A stretch of DNA of 64,000 bases from Evernia prunastri (taxonomy: Eukaryota; Ascomycota; Lecanoromycetes; Lecanorales; Parmeliaceae): assembly GCA_003184365.1 (NCBI GenBank), contig NKYR01000107.1, positions 1-64,000 on the forward strand, written 5' to 3'. The stretch's first letter is position 1; each line of letters starts with the position of its first letter. This document shows, piece by piece, positions 55,845-64,000 of this stretch. Both the position numbers and the translations under genes were made by a program. The notes beneath the pieces are model-generated. The model saw nothing but the letters and a program-made list of their open reading frames with translations. It did not search any database and was not told the DNA's origin.

Positions 55845-57438
55845 TTACATCATTGACATAAGTGAGCTTTGGGCATATGCCTGTAAGGCAAGTATCAGTT
55901 CTGGTCGGAAGGCATCAACTGGAAGAAGGACGTACCATGGGCTTTATATCAGGATGCGGGACGGCATCAAACTTGTGAAACTCAAGCTTGTGCTCCGGTC
56001 CAATATTGATATATGCTCCTTTGTTCTCGGTACTATCGCAGTACTTAGGTGCTGAGAAGACTGTGATGCAGTGTCCATCATGCTCCACCTCGTAGCCTTC
56101 CATTCGGACCTCGTGGCTTCGGATGACGGCTTCCAGCCCGTTCGCCTCGCAAAACCGTTTTGTGACATCGGGACCAAATTGCAAGCCTACCCCTCTCTTG
56201 CTAGGACCCCGGCCAGGCATGGGTTGTGGATCTGTCCAGAGCATCTCCATCATCAGGCCTTGCTGTCCAGGTTGCCGTTGCTGATGTCTGTTGAGTTTCC
56301 GAACATCATCAAGTGAGACCTTGTCATCGGAGAACAGGCCGCCGTGTAGTGTAAAGAACTTTTTGCCAATCAGAGTCGCAAGAGGTAATGCAGAAAATGA
56401 CTCTGAGAACAATTTGAACACTCGTTCTGAGTACTTGGCTTTACATTCGCCTTCGAATCCATATACCCTGTTCATGTCATCCGTCTCATGATTCCCGCGA
56501 TTCAAGAAGAAAGCCTTGGGATGCAGCCATTTGTACGCGTAGAGAAGCAGAGCGATTTCCGTGGACCAGGAGCCTCGATCGACAAAGTCGCCGTTGAAGA
56601 GGTAGTAGTGGGATTCAGTTGGAAAACCATTGAGCCTGAATAGCTCCATCAAGTCAAAGAATTGACCATGCGTATCTCCGCAGACAGTCAACTGATGTCC
56701 TTTTTGCACCTCCATCTCCACCATTGTCGGTTCGTCATAAACGATCCTCCTCACGGCAGCTATTATTTGGTAGACGTACTTCCGATGCAACTTTTTGCCA
56801 TCCTTGAATCTCGAGATCATGTCATCAATGAACTCTTGTGTCATTTCCTTACCCAGTTGAGCTCCGTCGTAACTCGGATCTACGGCCACAGAATCTATGT
56901 CAAGTCCCTCGAATGCAGATGGTGGGTCTCCAACTTCGATCGCTCTCAAAAATTCCACCCTCTTGACGATCTTCTCGCATTCTGCAAGCTTAAGTTTCGC
57001 ATCTTTATTGTTCGGCTCTAGTTTCACCACGGTTTTGAAGTCTTTTACGGCGGCGCGGGAGTTGAGAATGGCAGTGTTGGCGACTGCTCTCCGATAGTAT
57101 GCCTATAGGGTGTGAGCAGTCGTCAAGTTTTCGGAACAAGCTTCGCATACTTTGGCGTAGCCAGAGTCGAGCTCGATAGCTTTGGCTGCGTCAGCGATTG
57201 CATAGCCATACTGCTCGAGTTTGATGTTGGCCTGAGAAAGATCCACGTCAGCGAAAAGACCCAACAAATATGCGATTCTGGGCCCAATAACCTGTGCTCT
57301 ATTGCAGTAATAGGATGGATCTTGGTCGTACATCTCTATAGCTTTTGTGTAGAAATCTATGGCATTCAGCCATTCATGGCTCGCAAAGTATTTATTGCCC
57401 TTTGCTTTCAGCTCGACAGACTCCTCTTTTGGAGTCAT
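55845..57438 (-). CDS. PPT1: Serine/threonine protein phosphatase 5 with TPR domain
   Basis: Exons 57292-57438, 57151-57231, 55936-57102 and 55845-55880 give 476 residues. PP5/Ppt1 dephosphorylates Hsp90 cochaperones and other targets. Three TPR motifs fill residues 1-110 (AKGNKYFASHEWLNAIDFYT; IKLEQYGYAIADAAKAIEL; AYYRRAVANTAILNSRAAV). The PPP catalytic core follows with all metal and active-site motifs: GDTHGQFFD, GDFVDRGSW, RGNHE, HGGLF and the C-terminal RSHEVR with APKYC. The last exon replaces a run-on frame with AYAQSSLMSMM. The start at 57438 is the first ATG; SPT4 diverges 237 bp away. Confidence 0.95.
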
Positions 57439-57675
57439 ATTGGGAAATAACGGCACAGGTAAGGACGGATGTCCTCTTGTAAATTCGATTTATGAAAGTA
57501 AGACAAAAAATAGTTGTTGTATGAACGAGCAGCTCCGTGACTAGGTCTCTTGGTGATCGGATATTCTTCGGCTACGCCGCTAACCCTTTGCAGACATGCT
57601 GTGCGTGCTCTCAGAACCTACCGAAACATACTTGCCTTTGAACCCCTTGCTGAATCGAAAGCCCCAAACCACATA

Positions 57676-58324
57676 ATGTCATCCGCCTTCGTTCCAGGCT
57701 CGCAACAACGCTACCTTCGTGCTTGCATGGTCTGCTCAATCGTTCAAACCCATGCTGTGAGTTCACACTCTCCCCAAGATCTCCTCCGTGCTTGAATCCG
57801 TACCCTTTTTCTGCCTTACTAGAAACTTTACTGAAGGCTGTACATTCTTAGCGCTTCCTGCGAGACGGCTGTCCGAACTGCGAGTCCTTCCTAGGTCTCG
57901 CCAACTCCTCCGACGCGGTCCAAGAATGCACATCGCAAGTCTTTGAAGGATTGATCACGCTTGCGGATCCCACAACTAGCTGGGTGGCGAGATGGCAGAG
58001 GTTGGAGGGTTGTGTAACGGGTGTCTATGCCGTCAAGGTCGTTGGAACGGTGAGTGGAATGATCCAAAGCCGCAGGAGACTCTCGCGTTCAGCGGCAAGC
58101 TGGAAGCAGAGGCTGGAAAAATAGAGCTCAAGGGGCAACAGATGATTTCAAGCGTTACTGACCATTTCTACATGTTGCAGTTACCTGATGATGTCAAGCA
58201 AAACATTGAGGATGCGGGAGCGAGATACATTCCGTATGTACTGAGGCTCTCTAGAATCACTGGGCGAGATGGCTAATCCCCATGCAGGAGAGATGGTACT
58301 GCCGACGACGATGACACAGGATGA
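57676..58324 (+). CDS. SPT4: Transcription elongation factor Spt4
   Basis: Exons 57676-57756, 57852-58049, 58181-58233 and 58288-58324 give 122 residues, the normal Spt4 size. Spt4 pairs with Spt5 to form DSIF, which binds elongating RNA polymerase II. The four zinc-binding Cys are split over the first intron: RACMVCS and GCPNCESF. The VYAVKVVGTLPDDV block, where Spt4 contacts Spt5, is rebuilt across the third exon. An acidic tail (ADDDDTG) ends the protein. All introns are GT-AG. Confidence 0.93.
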
Positions 58325-59120
58325 CTATACCTGGGATCAAAAGACTACTTATTTGGGACATTATGGAAGGCGTTTTGACATGGATACATGGATTGCTTGG
58401 TTCAGAGCGTATACCCGGAATAGATCAGTATAAGTTTCACGAACGATAGCCCTAGTTGTCTTGCTTCTCTTAAGTTCTGTAGATAGAGAAAGCCTTGACA
58501 TGACTCCTCAAAGTGACATTCATTCTCGCGTGAGCACTGGGGTATTACACCAGCGTTGTTGCTACGGCCCTCGTCCCATACTTTCTCTGTGGCTGTTGAT
58601 TGGGTAGGCAGATCAAGAGATATTCCCAGTGACGAGACGTGTTGCTATCTAATCATTAGGACTTGTTTTGTGGACAAACATTGTACTTTCAATTGACACA
58701 CCCTATAATGACCTGTGACAGGCAGACCCTAGCTCTTGCGAAACTATCTCGTTCTGTTTTCACATCGCAGGTCATCTAATCTATGTAAAACTCGCGATGG
58801 TTCCCTTTAGTGGCTGCAAAACTTAGTATATTTCGAATGAAGCAAGAGTGAAGACGTGTTACGTCGAGGCTCAGTAGCGGTGAGCTTCGCAAAGCCATAT
58901 CAATCATATTACAAGACATTAAAATAGCTTGACCTTTTAAAACTTCCCTAGGAAGATCGAACGAAATGCTGGATGGACAGCCGCCAATGCTGATATTCAT
59001 GGGTATGCTGTTTTACGCTTCAAAGCTGCAGGACAGTAGCCGCCACTCCGTTTCGGTCCGTACAAGATGCATAGTATCGTGGAAAGTCGTGAACATCGGA
59101 TAGTCGCTACCTTTTATATG
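58325..59120. other. Intergenic between convergent SPT4 and AT-hook gene
   Basis: About 800 bp, AT-rich. A 74-codon minus frame at 58776-59000 has no family resemblance. No repeat or RNA gene seen. Confidence 0.45.
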
Positions 59121-60251
59121 TCAGTGAACTTGCTCGTTTCCGGTATTTCCAGGTCCTCTTGTTTGCCCCAGGTAAGATGTGTAGTGATTATGTGGTGTGG
59201 ACTCGTGCTGGAGTGTCGTATTGTTCTGAATAGTGTGTGGCGTAGATCGTTCTGCATGTTCTCGCATGTGAGCCAAAAGGCTCTCCCGGGCATCGACCTC
59301 GGAGGCCTGCGCCTCGGAAAAAGTGCTTTTAGCGGGTCTCTCCCCGTCGAATCGCATCCGATCTCCAGCATATGCTGTTGTCTCAAGACCAAAATTGCTC
59401 GGAGTAGGCTGAAAAGCTAGGCTGCTTGCCTCCTCGAGTGCAGCTTTCGGCTTGCGAACTGGTGTCATGCCAGTAGGACCTTCGCCCCCATGGGTGACCA
59501 TGCCTGCGTTTGGCGCACCCTGTGGTGATAGTCGCGGAGTCTTCTTCCTCTTTGCAGCAGGTTGATAGTCTTCTCCGCGTGCTGCAGCTTCTGCAACCTT
59601 AGCTTCGTATTCTGCCTTGCTCGGACGTCCTCGCTTCTTCTTCGGCGGCCCCGCCGACATCGCCGTAGCACCTTGTTCCGCAGCAGAATCCGAAGAGTTA
59701 ACGGGAGGAAAGTTGAATGGCTGCTGTGGCTGGATCATTCGGTCTACTGCTGAGGGAATATTCTCGCCGGAAGCTGGACGCTTTGTCTTTGGCTTCGAAG
59801 CGTTCCGGTGGGACGACTGTTCGAAAGCGACCATAGGTTGGACGGGGGTCTGAAACCGAGCCTGAGCGTTTGCTTGAAAACGTTGCCAGACTGCTATGCA
59901 TGAGGAGACGGAGCGGCCTGTAAGTGATATGTTCAGCCCTTAGCAACCCCTAAAAGTCCATTCCCTGCGCACCATTTGGCAATGCTATTTCGTACCAGCT
60001 AGGCTGAATACCTCGTTCTCGAATGATGTTTAGAAGATCTAGCGGAGCTATCGAAGATTTCTTGAGGATTTCGGCAAGAAAGTAACGCTGTCTCACATTA
60101 GTCCCAGGACATTGATTGAGCTTGTGCAAGCTCAGCTCAGTGTGCAAAGAGATCATGGAAGATGACGGAATAGCAACGAAGTTCTGAAGGGCTCCGTGGG
60201 ATCGCTTACTACTTCGGTCTCGCTAAAAGGCTGCTCCTGGATTGCAGCCAT
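59121..60251 (-). CDS. AT-hook nuclear protein of unknown function
   Basis: Exons 60210-60251, 59973-60087 and 59121-59917 give 317 residues. A conserved-looking N-terminal domain (about 1-90) has RYFLAEILKKSSIAPLDLL, then NIIRERGIQPSWYEIALPNG and RSVSSCIAVWQRF. I recall such helices in uncharacterised fungal proteins but cannot name the domain. A single AT-hook-like motif, GPPKKKRGRPSKAEYEAKV, lies near 150, followed by a basic AAKRKKTPR patch, so minor-groove DNA binding is likely. The rest is Ala/Pro/Thr-rich and disordered. The first donor can be GTAGTA or, three bases on, GTAAGC; I chose the second. Confidence 0.65.
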
Positions 60252-62229
60252 TGCGAGTAAGGATTGTGATTGTGATCTAATTGTTGTTGTTTGATAATGT
60301 CTAGGCGTGTGCATGAAGCGCAGAAGGTTGTATAACTTGGGTAAAGAAGCGAGTGTTGACTGAGTATCACTGAATTGGACCGTAGGAAGGAAAGTTGTCC
60401 TCAGATGTCATGAAAACCAAGCAGTAAAAGATTGTGTCTAAGGGAAGAAGAAGTGTTGTTGTGACGAGACAAGGGCCAGGGCCAAAATTGAACGGAGGCA
60501 GAGAAGGAAAGCGGCCAAAGAGAGAAGCAGAACAAGAAGAAGAAATGGATTGATCACACACGGATCATATCATAATAAGATATTGCAAGTCAGAGCCTTA
60601 GAGGTGCTGTGCTCTTTGGCCATTAGAGCTCTCTTCCTCTCTATGTCTCTTTGTTTTCCTTTGCCTCGTAAACGTAAGTAAGTCAGTAAGGAAGGTAGCT
60701 TTTCCATCCTGCATAACCAACGGGAATTTTTAGAATTTTAGCCGCTAAGTTACTCTCTGTCTAAAAAACAGAAAAACAAAATAAAAATATGCAACTTGGC
60801 CAAGCAAATAATTTAGTTAATAATTAATGCAAGCTTCCCTTTCTTTCCTCAAAGCTTCGTTGCCCAGGAGCATACAGATAAATCTTTCTTGGTTTTGTTT
60901 TTCTTTCGTTCAACAACACTTGAAACAAAGACCAACCTCAAGATGCGTGTCGGGTTTTGAGGGCATTCGGAGATCTATCCAATGCGTTCGTAGGATTGGT
61001 CCAACCCATCTGTCGAATCATAGATGAGAGACCTCTGCAAGCCCCCTGGCTAGCCTTGAACCATCAGGCCTCGAGCCCTCGAGGCTCAAGCTTCTCTTGA
61101 TATCTTGATAAGTACTCGTAGTACTTGGCTTGAACAATTTAGGTAGGTACTCTTTGCGCTCTGGAAAAAGATGCAAAGGATGGAAGAGGGCATGGGAATT
61201 AATATGGTCGAACCCTTGATATTTATACTTATAGGTACAGAGTACTACTATGTACTGCTTGCCCGCTGGAGAATGCGCAAAAAGGTTCATGGCCAACAGT
61301 ATGGAGACACATCATCATCATGCAACCTGATTTCCTTAATGTTCTTTTAGTCCATATACTACCCTCATTGTCAACCTTTCAAAAGTTTGGCTTGGCGGTG
61401 TGATTGTGATTGACCGATTCGTGCTTGCCCATCTATCGTTCTGAAGCCACTGCAATTGTGTTACTTGAATTTTTTTGGAAATCTTGTTGCTGGATTGAAG
61501 TGCAGCGCTGACTACGTCCGTGTCTGTGTGTGTGATGCTGCTATACCTTGCATCTAATATCATCCTATTCTTTGAATGCTATGACCATGGTGGTGACAGC
61601 TCACTCCTGTATTTAGATTTCGAGAATGAATCAATTTTTATGAATTCCTACATTCTGGAATTACTAGCCTGTACTTGCCGAGGAGGCGTGTGTGAATCTC
61701 GAACTCCCGAGTGCTTCCCAAATCACCACCATCTTCAAAACTTTCCAAACCTAACCACCAGAGGTCGAAAATTGGTGGGACGGTGAAAAGTTGATGTCAA
61801 AAGCAAACTTGCCTTTGCTCTGCACTCCACCGGAATCTTGATGCGATCTGATTACGATTAATGAGTGTAGAGATCTGGTGAGACAGTCCTTGAAAGGAAT
61901 ACAGCTCTTTCAAATCTACCCACTGCGTTCACTCTTTCCGTCATGTGGATATATTAGGGTCGGTGGTAGTTGTTCTTGCTTAGCAACCCTGCCGTTCCTT
62001 TATTCGTATCACTACGGTCTCTCCCTCCAGTGGAGTTGAGTAAGGGAAAAAAAGAAGATTACAGAACACCGCATGTCCTCACCAACACAAACAATACCTG
62101 TCAGTAGAATCTGAGTTACCATACTCTGTTTGCCATGTGCGGGGATTCTCCTCAGCGACCCGTCTATCGTCATTCACCGTTCGCCGGGAAACATCCTCAC
62201 ACTCAACACCTCTTCCACCGTACAACCTC
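60252..62229. other. Divergent intergenic region upstream of SET2, 2 kb
   Basis: Holds the AT-hook gene promoter and the long SET2 leader. It contains an AT-rich block at 60730-60830, a small palindrome AAGTAC-TCGTA-GTACTT near 61108-61124, and TAGGTAGGTACT at 61141. No supportable gene. Confidence 0.45.
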
Positions 62230-64000
62230 ATGCTGGGGCCCACCGCCATGACGGAAAACAAACGATCAAAAAGACATGGAGTCTTGGAGAATAGTATTGA
62301 AGAGCTGCATTTGGAAAAGGGGGAAGCTCTGGGCAGATTGCAAAAAGATATCAAGGGGGAGGCTACAAATGGCAATAGGTCCTCACCTGGGAAGACTTCC
62401 ATGAAGTTCACTTCACAGTCGCCAGCAAAGATGGACATATCCGTGCAGTCACCCTCTGCGGGAAGCGAGAAGCATGAGGTCGTTGGTGGCGAGGTGACAG
62501 TGAAGCTGGAGCCAGGTCACCCCCCCAAGCTCGCTCGCAGCAGCTCCCATAAGGTCATAGCTAAACCGGCTCCTTTGTTTCACGATCACCCGAGTAAGAC
62601 CGAAGAGTCCAAATACACCTTTCAGGTACTAGAACAATGTTCCTACACTTCCAAAAACATAGGGTCTACGGAGCATGGCTCTATGGATTGCGACTGCACA
62701 GAGGAGTGGGGTAAGCCGAGCCTACATGTTGGGTCCTCCGCTTGTGCAAGCATACTAAATGTTCATGATAGATAGCTTTACGAAGAACAACTCAGCATGT
62801 GGGCCCGACTCAGACTGCATCAATCGTGCGACGAAGATGGAGTGTGTTGGCGATTGTGGATGCGGAGCTGACTGCCAAAACCAACGGTTCCAACGACGGC
62901 AATTCGCAGACGTGACGGTCTTCAAGACAGAGAAGAAAGGATATGGACTACGAGCTGATACAGATCTTAATCCTGATGATTTCATTTACGAATATATTGG
63001 AGAGGTAATCGACGAAGCCCGCTTCCGCCGCCGCATGGTTCAATACGACGAGGAAGGTATCAAACATTTCTATTTCATGTCTCTTACTAAAGGAGAGTTC
63101 GTCGATGCCACCAAGAAGGGTAACTTGGGGAGATTCTGCAATCATTCCTGTAATCCAAATTGTTACGTGGATAAGTGGGTGGTGGGTGAAAAACTTCGAA
63201 TGGGAATCTTTGCCGAGCGGAAAATCAAAGCCGGAGAAGAGCTTGTATTCAATTATAATGTCGACAGGTATGGCACCGATCCACAACCTTGCTACTGCGG
63301 TGAACCCAATTGCACTGGCTTCATCGGTGGCAAGACTCAGACGGAGCGTGCGACCAAACTGTCAAATACAACGATCGAGGCCCTCGGTATCGAAGACGGC
63401 GATGGTTGGGATACCGCCGTCGCTAAGAAGACCCGCAAGAAGAAGTTTGGGGAAGAGGACGAAGAATACGTCAACAACGTCCAACTCAAATCCCTCGACG
63501 AGGATGGGGTCACCAAGGTCATGGCCACCTTAATGCAATGCAGGGAGAAGTGGATCGCCGTCAAGCTGCTTGGTCGGATCCAGCGCTGCGATGACGAACG
63601 GGTGCGTAATCGGGTTGTCAAGATGCACGGTTATCAAATCCTCAATTCGACTCTGAATCTATGGAAAGAGGACTTTAACGTCGTGCTACAAGTCTTCGAT
63701 ATCCTGGGCAGATTTCCTCTTTTGACCCGAAACAAGATCAACGACTCTCAGATTGAAACAACTGTCGAGAGTTTGAAAGCTTCTGATGATGAATTAGTAA
63801 AGACGCAAGCTCAAGGGCTTTTGGATTCATGGAATAAGCTCGAAGTTGCTTACCGCATACCTCGTAAGAAGCGCGATTTACTAAACAACACGACCGCCAC
63901 TGCCCAAGATGTTACGAGTCGCCTAGGACGGCGGGACTCAAGCCGCGAAGGACGAAAGGCACGCTCCAGATCACGCTCACGGTCGAAGTCCAGCTCACGC
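62230..64000 (+). CDS. SET2: Histone H3-K36 methyltransferase SET2, truncated by window edge
   Basis: Exon 62230-62710, intron 62711-62771 (GTAAGC...ATAG), then an exon open to 64000. SET2 trimethylates H3K36 on elongating chromatin through its binding to phosphorylated Pol II. Domains in order: a ~150-residue disordered start; the AWS cysteine cluster (CDCTEEW, then ACGPDSDCINRATKMECVG and CGCGADCQNQRFQ); the SET domain (VFKTEKKGYGLRA, IYEYIGEVI, GRFCNHSCNPNCYVDKW with the catalytic-site NHSCNPN, ELVFNYNVDRYG); post-SET CYCGEPNCTGF; and the TFIIS-N/LW-like helical domain (about 410-500, LLGRIQRCDDERVRNRVV). An RS-rich stretch begins at the edge. The WW and SRI domains expected at the C-terminus lie outside. 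The next upstream in-frame codon stretch lacks an ATG, so 62230 is the start. Confidence 0.95.

Noticed and set aside
61680..61760. Minus-strand GAGTTCGAGATTC resembling a tRNA B box
   Set aside because: The flanking bases do not form a T stem or an acceptor stem, and no A box lies at the right distance.

Overview
The window is eukaryotic nuclear DNA from a filamentous ascomycete (Pezizomycotina); I cannot fix the class. Evidence: compact genes on both strands, many 47-70 nt introns with GTANGN donors and CTNAN-type branch regions, fungal-type proteins (GH5 exo-glucanase, TFIIS-like domain inside SET2, YDR124W-like protein, fungal bHLH regulator) and pyrimidine-rich promoter tracts. I see no tRNA, rRNA, intact transposon, CRISPR array or bacterial operon. 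Gene models below were made by joining reading frames across splice sites by eye. Where I give exon lists, the summed coding length is divisible by three.

Layout. 0-9 kb: a partial exon at the left edge, a secreted lysozyme-like protein, a karyopherin (Kap122-like), a FUN14 mitochondrial outer-membrane protein, and divergent to it the vitamin B6 synthase PDX1/SNZ. 9-20 kb: exocyst SEC8 divergent from mitochondrial ArgJ (ornithine acetyltransferase), then SEC61 alpha and a CBF1-like bHLH factor. 20-30 kb is the loosest part: an unidentified, possibly broken multi-exon gene, a palindromic candidate repeat, a GH5 exo-beta-1,3-glucanase, a fragment reminiscent of UstYa/DUF3328 proteins, an NTA1-type N-terminal amidase and a BTB protein with an apparent frameshift. 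30-42 kb: SAC3 (mRNA export), a 2.6 kb gene-poor stretch, a YDR124W/AFUB_079030-like protein, then another 2 kb gene-poor stretch with two 8-nt tandem repeats. 42-51 kb: an ABCC (Ycf1/MRP) transporter and a large UBA-UIM protein that reads as a catalytically dead USP25/28-like deubiquitinase. 52-60 kb is dense housekeeping: PTH1, ESS2/DGCR14, RNase P/MRP POP8, PP5/PPT1, SPT4 and an AT-hook protein. 62-64 kb: SET2, cut by the right edge.

Most genes are unrelated housekeeping functions (secretion: SEC8 and SEC61; nuclear transport and RNA: Kap122, SAC3, POP8, ESS2; chromatin and elongation: SPT4, SET2), not a pathway cluster. I found no convincing new multi-gene system. The observations most worth following are the pseudo-deubiquitinase, the unusual number of GC-AG introns (four in about 68 inferred introns), the frameshifted BTB gene, the unassigned 21.8-22.7 kb gene, and the symmetric GATA-site hairpin between FUN14 and PDX1.
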